DNA from: Pseudonocardia autotrophica
GTDB lineage: Bacteria; Actinomycetota; Actinomycetes; Mycobacteriales; Pseudonocardiaceae
Length of the DNA: 64,000 nucleotides
Direction of reading: 5' to 3'
NCBI RefSeq assembly: GCF_000717175.1
Contig: NZ_JNYD01000019.1
Location: 124,001 to 188,000, forward strand
Positions within the stretch are counted from its first letter, which is position 1. The number at the start of each line of letters is the position of its first letter. Shown piece by piece: positions 23,314 to 34,372 of the stretch. The translations under genes were made by a program, and so were the position numbers. The notes under the pieces were generated by a model. The model did no database searches. It was not told the origin of the DNA and was given only the letters and a program-made list of their open reading frames with translations.

Positions 23314-24090
23314 CTATCTCCCCTTCCACACCGGGGTCCGCTTGTCGCGGAACGCGGCGGGCCCCTCCTGGGCGTCCTCCGACCGGTAGACCGGCGCCCA
23401 GATCTCCTCCGCCCGGTCGTACGCCTCCGCGCGGGTGCACTCCGCGGAGAGGTACGCCGTGCGCTTCGCGGCCCGCACGGACAGCGGCGCGTTGGCCGCG
23501 ATCCGCCGGGCGAGCTCCTGCGTGCGCGCCCGCAACTCTCCTCCCGGCACCACCTGGTTGACCAGGCCGACCTCGCGGGCCCGGGCCGCGTCGAGGGGGT
23601 CGCCGGTCAGCAGGATCTCCAGCGCGACGCGCGGCGGGACCAGCCAGGACAGCGGCGCGGCCCACGGCGAGCCCCGGCCCACCTTCACCTCGGTGACGGC
23701 GAACCGGGCGTGCTCGGCGGCCACGACCAGGTCGCACTGCTGGGCCAGCAGGAACCCGCCGGCGTAGGCCACCCCGTTGACCGCCGCGATCGTCGGCTTC
23801 GGCACCTCGACGTTGCGCCCGAACTGCGGCAGGAAGTCCGGCGGCGGGATCTCCAGCGAGGTCTCCGCCATCTCCTTCAGGTCGCCGCCGGCGCAGAAGG
23901 CCTTGTCGCCGGCGCCGGTCAGCACGAGGACGGCGGCGGAGTCGTCGGCGACGAACCGGTGCGTGCCCTCCCACAGCCCGTCGCGGACCGCCTTGCTCAG
24001 CGCGTTGCGCGCCTCGGGCCGGTCGATGGTGAGCCAGGCGATCCCGTCGACGACCTCGTAGGTCACGACGTCGGTCAGGGTCTCGCTCAC
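23314..24090 (-). CDS. Enoyl-CoA hydratase/isomerase family protein (AtuE/LiuC-like role)
   Basis: A 258-residue crotonase-fold enzyme. GTG 24088-24090 overlaps the ligase stop (GTGA), which sets the start. The oxyanion-hole segments are FCAGGDLKEM (about 63-72) and NGVAYAGGFLLAQQCDL (about 96-112). Of the two catalytic acidic positions used by true hydratases, the second region here reads EVKVGRGSPW, so activity may differ from plain hydration. In the Atu pathway a crotonase hydrates isohexenylglutaconyl-CoA, and in the Liu pathway 3-methylglutaconyl-CoA. Genes for the carboxylase that makes such substrates are two genes upstream in the same operon. Confidence 0.84.
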   Translation of the reverse strand: MSETLTDVVTYEVVDGIAWLTIDRPEARNALSKAVRDGLWEGTHRFVADDSAAVLVLTGAGDKAFCAGGDLKEMAETSLEIPPPDFLPQFGRNVEVPKPTIAAVNGVAYAGGFLLAQQCDLVVAAEHARFAVTEVKVGRGSPWAAPLSWLVPPRVALEILLTGDPLDAARAREVGLVNQVVPGGELRARTQELARRIAANAPLSVRAAKRTAYLSAECTRAEAYDRAEEIWAPVYRSEDAQEGPAAFRDKRTPVWKGR

Positions 24091-25604
24091 GGGAACCTCT
24101 TCCTCAGCTCGGGGCGGTTCAGCTTGCCGCTGCCGGTGCGCGGCAGGGCGTCGACGATCTCGATCCGCCGGGGCTTGTGCATGCCGCGCAGGTCGGGGTT
24201 GGTGGCGCACCACTCGGCGATCTGCTCGGCGGTCACGTCCGGCCGCGTCGGGACGACGACCGCGGTCACCTGCTCCACCCAGCGCTCGTGGGCCGTGCCG
24301 ATCACCGCCACCTCGGCCAGGTCGGGGTGGTCGGCGAGGTGCTCCTCGACCATCTGCGGGAACACGTTCTCGCCGCCGGAGACGATCATGTCGTCGATCC
24401 GGTCCACGTAGTACAGGTAGCCGTCGGCGTCGGCGGACATGAGGTCGCCGGTGCGGAACCAGCCGTCCGACCACTTCTCCGGGGCCTCGATCCCCCAGTA
24501 CCCCGGCGTCACCGCGTCGCCCTGCACCCACAGCTCGCCGACGCCCTCGTCGCCGGGCCGCAGGTCGGGCCCGCCGGCTGGGTCGTCGGCCCCGCCCACC
24601 CGAACGAGCCGGGTCCGCACGACCTGCTCCAACGGCTTGCCCATCGAGTCGGGGCGCCGCGGGTCGCCGGGCGCGTAGGACACCACGAGCCCGCTCTGCT
24701 CGGTCTGCCCGTAGATCTCGACGCCCCGGATCCCGGTGCCCGCCTCCAGCCGCTCGATCGCCGCCGTGGGCGTGCGGGAGCCGCCGAACATGCAGATCCG
24801 GAAGGAGTCGAGGACGACGGGGTTCGCGGCGGTCCGGTTGCCGACGTCGATCATCATCGTGGAGATCAGGCCGCCGTAGGTGGGCCGCAGCCGCTGCGCG
24901 AGGTCGAGCCAGACGGTGACGTCCCAGCGCGGCATGAACGTGATCTGCCCGCCGCGCAGCAGGATCGGCAGGCTCGCCAGCTGCAGCCCGCCGACGTGGA
25001 ACAGCGGCATGCAGTTGAGCACGTGGTCGGCCGCGGTGAGCTCGTAGAGGTCGATCACGCCGTCGACCTGGGCGGTGGTGTTGCGGTGGGTCTGCCGCAC
25101 GCCCTTGGGCACACCCGTCGAGCCGGACGTGTACATGAGCAGCGCGTCGTCCCGGTCCAGCCGCGGCACCACGTCGTGGACCGGCTCGTGCGCGGCCAGG
25201 ACCCGGGCGAAACCGCCGTCCGGGCCGGTGGTGAGGATCTCCGGGCCGCCTCCGCCGAGCACGGTCTTCAGCCGCTCGACCTCGCCGGGCGGGGCGACGA
25301 GCCGGGTCACCCCCGAGTCCTCGATCGCGTGCCGCAGCGGCGCGTCGGGGAACAGGTGGTTGAGCGGGACGCCGACCGCGCCGGCCTGCCAGGTGCCGAG
25401 CAGCCCGATCAGGTACTCCAGGCAGTTGGGCAGGAAGAAGCCGATCCGCTCGCCGGGCTCGACCCCGGTCGCGCGCAGGTAGGCGGCGAACCGGCCGCCG
25501 CGTTCGGCGAACTGGGCGTACCCGATCTCGGTGTCGTCGAGCCGGAGGGCGATCTGGCCCGCGTGGTCGGCCGCGGCGCGCCGCAGCAGCCCGGCGATGT
25601 TCAC
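24087..25604 (-). CDS. Acyl-CoA synthetase (AMP-forming), first of four
   Basis: A 505-residue member of the ANL superfamily; ATG 25602-25604 overlaps the carboxylase stop. P-loop YTSGSTGVPKG is at about residue 160, the A5 motif YGQTEQSG at about 300, the hinge/A8 region at YYVDRIDDMIVSGGENVFP and the A10 lysine in PRTGSGKLNRPEL near the C-terminus. All catalytic parts are present. It activates a carboxylic acid to its CoA thioester through an acyl-adenylate. In this operon it would feed the carboxylase and hydratase, analogous to AtuH, but chain length and branching cannot be read from the sequence. Confidence 0.87.
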   Translation of the reverse strand: MNIAGLLRRAAADHAGQIALRLDDTEIGYAQFAERGGRFAAYLRATGVEPGERIGFFLPNCLEYLIGLLGTWQAGAVGVPLNHLFPDAPLRHAIEDSGVTRLVAPPGEVERLKTVLGGGGPEILTTGPDGGFARVLAAHEPVHDVVPRLDRDDALLMYTSGSTGVPKGVRQTHRNTTAQVDGVIDLYELTAADHVLNCMPLFHVGGLQLASLPILLRGGQITFMPRWDVTVWLDLAQRLRPTYGGLISTMMIDVGNRTAANPVVLDSFRICMFGGSRTPTAAIERLEAGTGIRGVEIYGQTEQSGLVVSYAPGDPRRPDSMGKPLEQVVRTRLVRVGGADDPAGGPDLRPGDEGVGELWVQGDAVTPGYWGIEAPEKWSDGWFRTGDLMSADADGYLYYVDRIDDMIVSGGENVFPQMVEEHLADHPDLAEVAVIGTAHERWVEQVTAVVVPTRPDVTAEQIAEWCATNPDLRGMHKPRRIEIVDALPRTGSGKLNRPELRKRFP

Positions 25605-27588
25605 GACGCCTCCTCCTCGACCACGGCCAGCACCCGGCCCGTCTCCACCTGGTCGCCGGGCCCCACGTGGACCTCGCCGACCACGCCGTCGACGGGTGCG
25701 GCGACGGTGTGCTCCATCTTCATCGCCTCGAGGACGACGAGGGCCTGACCGGCCGAGACGGTGTCGCCGGGGGCCGCGAGCACCCGGACCACGCCGCCCG
25801 GCATCGGGGCGAGCAGCGACCCGGCGTGGGCGACGGCGTCGGGGTCGGCGAAGCGGGGCACCTCGGCGAGGGCGGCGGACCCGTCCGGCCCGTCGACGAA
25901 GGACCAGCCGGGTACGCGGTGCACGGCGTACCGGCGCCGCACCCCGTCGACCTCCAGCTCGACGGCCTCGGGCGTCGCGGCGAGGAGGCGCACCGCGAGC
26001 CGCTCGCCGTTCACCGAGGCCGTCAACCCACCCCGCCGGAACGTGTACGCGACCTCCAGCGTCTCCTCACGCAGGCTGTAGGCCACCCGCTGCGGCATCC
26101 CGCCGACGTTCCGCCACCCGCTCGGGAGCCCGCCCAGCACCCGCGCCTCGCCCCGGTTCGCCGCCTGGCTCGCGAGAGCCGCCGCAAGGGCCTGTGAGTG
26201 GCGATGGTCGCCAGAGCGACGATCGCCACTCACGAGCACGGAGTGCCTGGTCAGGTAGCCGGTGTCGGTGCCGCCGGCGAGGAACTCGGGCTCGCGGAGG
26301 ATGTCGACGAGCAGGTCCCGGTTGGTCGTGACGCCGTGGATCTCCGCCCGCTGCAACGCCCGCGCCAGGGTGCGGGCGGCCTCGGCGCGGGTGCGGCTGT
26401 GGGCGATCACCTTGGCGAGCATGGGGTCGTAGTGCGGGCTGACGACGGAGCCGTCCTCGACCCCGGTGTCCAGCCGGACGCCGGGCAGCTCCGGGATGCG
26501 GAAGCGGTGCAGGGTGCCGGTGGCGGGCAGGAACCCCGCGGGGACGTCCTCGGCGTAGAGCCGCACCTCGATCGCGTGCCCGTCGAGGACGGCGCCGGTC
26601 ACCTCCGGCGGCAACGGCTCGCCCTCGGCCACCCGCAACTGCAGCGCCACCAGGTCCAGGCCGGTGACCAGCTCGGTGACGGGGTGCTCCACCTGCAGCC
26701 GGGTGTTGACCTCGAGGAAGAAGAACCTCCCGTCCTGGTCGAGGACGAACTCGACGGTCCCGGCGCCGGTGTAGCCGATCGCCTTCCCGGCGGCGACCGC
26801 AGCGGCACCGAGCTCGGCGCGCAGCGCGTCGTCGACCGCCGGGGACGGGCTCTCCTCCACGATCTTCTGGTAGCGCCGCTGGATCGAGCACTCGCGCTCG
26901 AACACGTGCACGACCTCGCCGTGGGTGTCCCCGACGATCTGCACCTCGACGTGCCGGGGGTCGACGACGAACCGCTCCAGGAACACGGTCCCGTCGCCGA
27001 ACGCCGACGCCGCCTCCCGCCGCGCGCCCGCCACTGCGTCGGCCAGCTCCGCCGGGTCGTGGACGACGCGCATGCCGCGGCCGCCGCCGCCGAACGCGGC
27101 CTTGACCAGCACGGGGAACCCGATGTCGGCGGCGATCGCGCTCAGGTCGGAGAGTTCGTCCACCGTCGCCCCGGGAAGGACCGGCACGCCCGCCTTGTCC
27201 ATGAGCGCCTTGGCCTCGAGCTTCGAGCCCATCGAGGCGATGGCCTCCGGCGAGGGCCCGACGAAGGTCAGCCCGGCCGCGGCGCAGTCCCGGGCGAACC
27301 CGGCGTTCTCCGACAGGAACCCGTAGCCGGGGTGGACCGCGTCCGCACCCGTCGCGCGGGCCGCCTCGATCACCAGGTCGCCGCGCAGGTAGGTCTCCGA
27401 CGAGGACGCGCCGGGAAGGCGTACCGCCTCGTCGGCGAGCCGGACGAACGGGGCGTCCGCATCGGGGTCGGAGTACACGGCCACGGTGGCGATGCCGAGG
27501 GCGTGGGCGGTGCGTATGACGCGGGCGGCGATCTCCCCGCGGTTGGCCACCAACAACTTCTGGATTCTGCTGGTTGACATGGGGGCGC

Positions 27589-27592
<4 letters not shown>
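25601..27592 (-). CDS. Acyl-CoA carboxylase alpha subunit (biotin carboxylase + BCCP)
   Basis: A 663-residue protein starting at GTG 27590-27592, coupled to the beta-subunit stop; an ATG 12 bp later is possible. Biotin carboxylase occupies residues 8-450 (KLLVANRGEIAARVIRTA, the ATP-grasp loop GGGGRGMRVV, VNTRLQVEHPVTE). A linker and the BCCP domain end the chain, with biotinyl-Lys in LEAMKMEHT near residue 627. Acetyl-, propionyl-, methylcrotonyl- and geranyl-CoA carboxylases share this design; the AtuA context favours the last two. At residues about 454-466 a 38-bp REP-like palindrome (26195-26232) is translated in frame (SGDRRSGDHRHS), a non-native insert after the biotin carboxylase domain. 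Confidence 0.88.
26195..26232. repeat. 38-bp palindromic repeat, copy 2, inside the carboxylase gene
   Basis: Same arms and same length as the element at 14794-14831 (arms 26195-26208 and 26219-26232, one mismatch). Here it lies in coding sequence without breaking the frame and adds a polar, charged peptide between the biotin carboxylase and carrier parts of the acyl-CoA carboxylase alpha subunit. Confidence 0.75.
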
Positions 27593-29186
<1,594 letters not shown>

Positions 29187-29187
<1 letters not shown>

Positions 29188-30716
29188 CAGCGTCCCCCGT
29201 AGTGGTCCGCGAAGCTCTCGCGGACGACGTTCTTCTGGATCTTCCCGGTGGAGGTCCGCGGCAGCTCGTCGACGACGATCACGGACTTGGGCACCTTGTA
29301 GCCGTCGAGCCGGTCCTTGAGGGCGACCCGCAGCGCCTCCGGGTCGACCGTCTCCCCCGGCTTCGGCACCACGACGGCGGTGATCGCCTCGCTCCACCGC
29401 TCGTGCGGCAGCCCGACCACCACGACCTCGGCGACCTTCGGCTCGGCGTCGTACACCGCCCGCTCCACCTCGATCGACGCGACGTTCTCGCCGCCGGTCT
29501 TGATCACGTCCTTGGAGCGGTCGGCGAACCAGAGCACGCCGTCCTCGCCGAAGCGCCCGACGTCGCCGGAGTGGAACCAGCCGTGCCGGAACGCCTCCGC
29601 GGTCGCCTCCGGGTCGCGCAGGTACTCCTGCATGGTGGACGGCCCGCGGTAGACGATCTCGCCCTGCTCGCCGGGCGGGAGCAGCGCACCGTCCGGACCC
29701 ATGATCGCGACCTGGACCCCGGTCAGCGGCGTGCCGACGGCGCCGACGTGGGTGAGCTGGTGCTCCGGGCGGAACAGCGTGGTGATCGGCGACATCTCGG
29801 TCTGGCCGAACAGCAGCGCGAAGTCGCAGCCGAAGCCGTCGAGGCAGGCCTTGATCTGCGCCTCCGGCATCGGCGCCATGGCGTACACGGCCCGCCTGAG
29901 CGAGGACAGGTCCCGGGAGCCGAACGACGGGTGCTCCAGCGCCGCGCGGTACATCATCGGCAGCCCGAACACCTGGGTGATCTTCTCGCACTCGACGGTG
30001 TCGAGGAACCGCTCGGGCTCGAAGCCGCGGTGCACGTGGATCGTGGCGCCGACCGTGACCGCCGGCGTGCAGAAGGCATTGAGCTGGGCCGTGTGGAACA
30101 TCGGCATCATCGCGAGGAAGCGGTCCGCGGTCGTCCAGCCGGAGTCGAGCGCGGCGGACATCGACTCGAGGTGGATCGCCAGGTGCGTGCCCACCACGCC
30201 CTTGGGGAACGACGTCGTCCCCGACGTGTAGAGGTAGCTCAGCGGCGCGCGGTCGGGGATCTCCACCTCGACCGGGGAGCCGTCGGCGGACTCGAGGTCG
30301 GCGAGGGTGGTCGGGCCGTCCCCGACGACGACCGTCTCGGGCAGGTCGAGCTCGGCGAGGCCGGCCAGCAGCCCGCTCTCCACCACGATCCCCCGCGCCC
30401 GCGAGTGGTCGAGCACGTACGCGACCTCGGGCGGCCGCCAGCCCAGGTTGATCGGCACGCACACCACACCGGCCTTGGCGCAGGCGTAGTACACGGCGAG
30501 GAACTCGGCGCTGTTCGCCGAGGCCAGGGCCAGCGCGTCGCCGACCCGGTAGCCGCGGTCCCGCAGGCCGCGGGCCAGCCGGTTCACCCAGGCGTCGAGC
30601 TCGGCGTAGGTCCAGCGGCGGTCCCCGTCCACCACGGCGGGGTGGTCGGGACGGGCGAAGGCGGACCGGGTCAGCGCGTCGCCGACGTTGACCCGATGGA
30701 TCAGATTGGTGGTCAC
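29187..30716 (-). CDS. Acyl-CoA synthetase (AMP-forming), second of four
   Basis: A 509-residue ANL-superfamily ligase with a GTG start (30714-30716), 9 bp after the acyl-CoA dehydrogenase gene. The P-loop is YTSGTTSFPKGV (about residue 175), A5 is LFGQTEMSPI, the A8 hinge is FADRSKDVIKTGGENVAS and the A10 lysine lies in PRTSTGKIQKNV. All catalytic signatures are intact. It resembles long-chain fatty-acid-CoA ligases, but substrate size is not certain. With a second ligase three genes on, the operon can activate two different acids or act at two entry points. Confidence 0.87.
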
Positions 30717-30725
30717 GGGCGCTCC

Positions 30726-31865
30726 TCAGTAGGACCGCGGGAGGCCCAGGCTGTGCTGGGCCACGAAGTTGAGGATCATCTCCCGGTTCACCGGGGCGAT
30801 CCGCAGCAGCCGGGCCAGCCCCCAGTACGGCAGCAGTCCGAACTCCTGCGCCACGCCGTTGCCGCCGTGGGTCTGCATCGCGGCGTCGCACGCGGCCAGC
30901 GCGGCCTCGGCCGCCGCGTACTTCGCCATGTTCGACGCCTCGCCCGCCGGCAGTCCGTTCTGGTGCAGCCAGGCGGCCTTGCGGGTCATCAGCGCGGCCA
31001 GCTCGGTCTCGATCTTCGCCTTGGCCAGCGGGTGCGCGACGCCCTGGTGCGCGCCGATCGGCCGGTCCCACACCTGCCGGTCCTGCGCGTACCGCGCGGC
31101 GCGGTCCAGGACGTAGCGCGCGATGCCGACGCAGAGCGCGGCGCCGGTGATCCGCTCCGGGTTGAGCCCGTGGAAGACCTGCCGGAAGCCCTGGCCCTCC
31201 GCGCCGACCAGCGCCGACGCCGGCAGCCGGACCTCGTCGAAGTGCAGCGTGAACTGCCTCTCCGGGAGCATGACGTCGACCGGCAGCACGGTCTTCTGCA
31301 GGCCGGGCGTGTCCGTGGGCACCAGGAACAGGGACAGCTGCCCCTCGTCGCCGGTGCGGGCGACCAGCAGCAGCGCCTCGGCCGTGTCGACGCCGGAGAT
31401 GTAGTACTTCTCGCCGGTCACGACCCACTCGTCCCCCACCCGGCGCGCCCGCGTCGAGAGCTTGTGGGTGTTGGACCCGGCGTCGGGCTCGGTGATCGCG
31501 AAGACCACCTTCTGCCGGCCGCTCGCGAGCCCGGGCAGCCACTCCTTGCGCTGCTCCTCGGTGCCGTACTCGGCGATCACCTCGGCCGAGATCGCGTGCG
31601 TGACCAGCAGCAGGAGGATCGGCGCGCCCTGCGCCGCGATCTCCTCGCACACCAGCGCGAGCTCGACGAGGCCACCGCCACCCCCGCCGTACTCCTCCGG
31701 CACGTTGACCCCGGCGAAGCCGGAGTCGCCGAGGGCGTGCCACAGCTCGGTGCACTCGGTGCCCGCGCGGGCGTGCTCGACGTAGTACGCGCCCCCGTAG
31801 GGCGCCGCGACGGCCCCGACCGCCGCCCGCAGGTCGCGGTGCTCGTCGCTCTCGGCGAAGTCCAC
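30726..31865 (-). CDS. Acyl-CoA dehydrogenase, first of two
   Basis: A 379-residue flavoprotein. I chose GTG 31863-31865 (VDFAESDEHRDL) because of a GGGAG 7 nt upstream and the family's usual N-terminus; the open frame continues upstream without coding bias. Three ACAD domains are visible: helical N-domain with PEEYGGGGGG, beta-domain with FAITEPDAGSNTHKL and W/YYISG, and C-terminal helices with QTHGGNGVAQEFG, the FAD-contact motif. It introduces the 2,3-double bond in an acyl-CoA, as AtuD does for citronellyl-CoA or LiuA for isovaleryl-CoA. It is the first gene of the - strand operon running to 20763 and is divergent from a TetR regulator. Confidence 0.87.
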   Translation of the reverse strand: MDFAESDEHRDLRAAVGAVAAPYGGAYYVEHARAGTECTELWHALGDSGFAGVNVPEEYGGGGGGLVELALVCEEIAAQGAPILLLLVTHAISAEVIAEYGTEEQRKEWLPGLASGRQKVVFAITEPDAGSNTHKLSTRARRVGDEWVVTGEKYYISGVDTAEALLLVARTGDEGQLSLFLVPTDTPGLQKTVLPVDVMLPERQFTLHFDEVRLPASALVGAEGQGFRQVFHGLNPERITGAALCVGIARYVLDRAARYAQDRQVWDRPIGAHQGVAHPLAKAKIETELAALMTRKAAWLHQNGLPAGEASNMAKYAAAEAALAACDAAMQTHGGNGVAQEFGLLPYWGLARLLRIAPVNREMILNFVAQHSLGLPRSY

Positions 31866-31888
31866 TCCGACTCCCGTCGCGTCTCCCG

Positions 31889-31913
31889 GAACCCCAATTG
31901 TGATTTCTGGTTC
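31889..31913. promoter_or_regulatory. Candidate TetR operator between divergent genes
   Basis: A GAACC (31889-31893) and GGTTC (31909-31913) pair separated by 15 bp lies in the 89-bp region between the acyl-CoA dehydrogenase operon and the TetR gene. It is the only evident inverted pair there; short arms keep confidence low. Confidence 0.3.
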
Positions 31914-31954
31914 ACTCGTGGCGGACCCTACCGTGCGGCTGCCATGATGACCAG

Positions 31955-32617
31955 ATGCCGACCCTCCCCACCACCGCCGCCACCCCCGGCACGGCCGCCG
32001 GAGGGCGCAGCCGGCGGGACCCGGAGCGCCGCGAGCGGATCCTGGCCGCCGCCGCGGAGCTGGCCTCCCGGCGCGGCTTCCACACCGTCGGGATGGCCGA
32101 CATCGGCGCCGAGGCCGGCATCGTCGGGTCCGGCGTCTACCGCCACTTCGACAGCAAGACCGCGATCCTCGTCGCCCTCCTCGACCGGGTGATGGCCCGC
32201 CTGCAGGAGGGCGCCGGGGCGGTGCTGGCGGGCCCGGGCGACGAGCGGGCTCACCTGTCTGCACTGGTCAGGGACCATATTCGAGTGGCGATCGAGGACC
32301 GGAGCGTGCTCGCCGTCTACCACCGCGAGGTGCACACGCTGCCCGAGGAGGACCGGCGGCGGCTGCGCCGGCTGCAGCGGCACTACCTCGAGGACTGGGT
32401 GCACGTGCTGGCCCCGCTGCGCCGCGACCTGGCCGACGGCGAGCTCCGGCTGGCCGTGCACGCCGCCATCGGCGCCATCCAGTCGACGCTGTTCTTCCGC
32501 AGCGGGCTGGCCGACGAGCGGCAGGCCGACCTGCTCGACGGGATGGCCCACGCGTGCCTCGGCGTCGAGCCCGCGGAGGCGGCGTCGGCGGAGGCCGTGC
32601 CCGGCACGGCCGAGTGA
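31955..32617 (+). CDS. TetR-family regulator of the catabolic island
   Basis: A 220-residue regulator starting at ATG 31955. The N-terminal HTH is classical: RRERILAAAAELASRRGFHTVGMADIGAEAGIVGSGVYRHFDSKTAI split over helices 1-4 (about residues 25-75), followed by a helical ligand/dimer domain with C-terminal TetR_C features. It is divergent from the 11.1-kb operon ending at AtuA and lies just before further ligase and dehydrogenase genes on the + strand. It is the obvious local repressor, probably released by an acyl-CoA of the pathway. Direction of control and ligand are inferred from position. Confidence 0.86.
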   Translation: MPTLPTTAATPGTAAGGRSRRDPERRERILAAAAELASRRGFHTVGMADIGAEAGIVGSGVYRHFDSKTAILVALLDRVMARLQEGAGAVLAGPGDERAHLSALVRDHIRVAIEDRSVLAVYHREVHTLPEEDRRRLRRLQRHYLEDWVHVLAPLRRDLADGELRLAVHAAIGAIQSTLFFRSGLADERQADLLDGMAHACLGVEPAEAASAEAVPGTAE

Positions 32618-32661
32618 ACCGGGAATGACTGCAGCCTTGCCATCGTGACGGCGATCACGGC

Positions 32662-34368
32662 ATGCTGGCCCGCATGCTGCCCCTCCAGCCGCACGGCACG
32701 GCGCTGCCCGATCCCGCCTCGATCGACGTCGAGACCCTGCGCGGGCGGCGGGCCGTCCACCGCTGGGAACGCACCTCCGTCGGCGACCTCTTCGAGCGGC
32801 TGACCTGGAGCTACCCGGACAAGGTGGCGCTCACGGCCGTCGACGGGGCGCGCGGCGAGGAGCGGTTCGCCGAGGTCACCTACCGGGAGGCGGACGACAC
32901 GGCGAACCGGGTCGCCCAGGCGTTGGCCGCGGCGGGGCTCACCCCCGGCGACCGGGTGCTGCTGATCTGCGAGAACTCGGTCGAGGCGCTGCTGGCGAAG
33001 ATCGGGATCGCGAAGGCCGGGATGGTCGCCGTGCCGCTCAACCCGAGCCTGGCGGCGGACGTCCTCGAGCACCTGATCGGGCTGACCGAGCCGCGGTTCG
33101 CGTTCGTCGACGCCGAGCTGTGGCCGCGCGTCGAGCAGGTGTTCGCGGTGACGGGGCTGACCGTGGGCGCCACGATCACGGTCGGCGGCGGGCCGGTGGC
33201 GGGCAGCCCGGCGTTCGGCGAGCTCGTCGCCGGGGCCTCGGCCGACGAGCCCGAGGTCGAGATCCACGGCGACGACATCTGGCAGCTGCTGTTCACCTCC
33301 GGCACCACCGCGATGCCGAAGGGCGTGATGCTCTCGCACAGCTACGCGCACCTGGCGGCGCTCAACTTCGCGCTCTCGCTCACCCGCGGCCTGCGGCACG
33401 ACTCCGACCTGCGGCTCTGCACGTTCCTGCCGATGATCTACCACATCGGGGACGAGCTGTTCCCCTTCGGCGCCTTCGTCTCCGGCGGGTCCGTCGCGCT
33501 CGGCCGCCGACCCGCCCCGGGGCCGGTCGCCGAGGCCACCGCGGCCACCGGCGCGACCGCCCTGTGGGCCGGCTCCCCGCAGTTCGTCACCGCGCTGGCC
33601 GAGGAGCTCGACGCCCGTCCCGACCTGGACGTCTCGCCCCTGTCGATCCTCGTCTACGGCTGGGGTGCGCTCTCCCCCGCCGTGCTGGAGCGGCTGGCGG
33701 CGCGCGCCGCACCGGGCTTCGTCACGCTCGGGATCTTCGGCCAGACCGAGGCGATCGCGTGCCACCGGTTCTGGCCCACCCGTTGGCCGGAGGTCCACGC
33801 GCGCAGCGCCCCCGCCGTCAACTACGTGGGCGTGCCCAGCGGGATGCTGGCCTCGGACGTGGTCGACGAGCTCGGCGACCCGGTCCGCGACGGCCGGCCC
33901 GGCGAGGCCGTCTACCGCTCGCCGATCATGACCGCCGGGTACTACCGCAACCCGGAGGCCACCCGGGAGGCCTTCCGCGGCGGCTGGTTCCACTCCGGCG
34001 ACTCCGCGACCGTCGACGAGGACGGCCTGCGGGTCATGGTCGACCGGTACAAGGACATCGTGAAGTCCGGCGGCGAGAACGTGTCGAGCATCCGCGTCGA
34101 GGCCGTGCTCCACGAGCACCCGGACGTGCTGCGCGCGGCGGTGATCGGGCTCCCGCACGAGCACTGGGGCGAGGCGGTGACCGCCGTCGTCGTGCCGCGG
34201 GACGGCCGCAAGCCCGAGGCGGACGAGATCATCGCGTACTGCCGCGAGCGGCTCGCGGGATACGAGACGCCGAAGGCCGTCGTCTTCGCCGACGCGCTGC
34301 CCGACACCGTGGGCGGCAAGGTCCTCAAGTACAAGCTGCGCGCGGCCCACGCCGACCTGTACTCGTAG
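32662..34368 (+). CDS. Acyl-CoA synthetase (AMP-forming), third of four
   Basis: A 568-residue ANL ligase starting at ATG 32662, or at ATG 32674 four codons later; no strong ribosome-binding site distinguishes them. The P-loop is FTSGTTAMPKGV (about residue 212), A5 is IFGQTEAIAC, the A8 hinge is MVDRYKDIVKSGGENVSS and the A10 lysine is in PDTVGGKVLKYKL. The usual PRTxxGK is therefore PDTVGGK, though the lysine is kept. It begins a + strand block with an acyl-CoA dehydrogenase 4 bp downstream, so activation and first oxidation are made together. Confidence 0.86.
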   Translation: MLARMLPLQPHGTALPDPASIDVETLRGRRAVHRWERTSVGDLFERLTWSYPDKVALTAVDGARGEERFAEVTYREADDTANRVAQALAAAGLTPGDRVLLICENSVEALLAKIGIAKAGMVAVPLNPSLAADVLEHLIGLTEPRFAFVDAELWPRVEQVFAVTGLTVGATITVGGGPVAGSPAFGELVAGASADEPEVEIHGDDIWQLLFTSGTTAMPKGVMLSHSYAHLAALNFALSLTRGLRHDSDLRLCTFLPMIYHIGDELFPFGAFVSGGSVALGRRPAPGPVAEATAATGATALWAGSPQFVTALAEELDARPDLDVSPLSILVYGWGALSPAVLERLAARAAPGFVTLGIFGQTEAIACHRFWPTRWPEVHARSAPAVNYVGVPSGMLASDVVDELGDPVRDGRPGEAVYRSPIMTAGYYRNPEATREAFRGGWFHSGDSATVDEDGLRVMVDRYKDIVKSGGENVSSIRVEAVLHEHPDVLRAAVIGLPHEHWGEAVTAVVVPRDGRKPEADEIIAYCRERLAGYETPKAVVFADALPDTVGGKVLKYKLRAAHADLYS

Positions 34369-34372
34369 AGGT

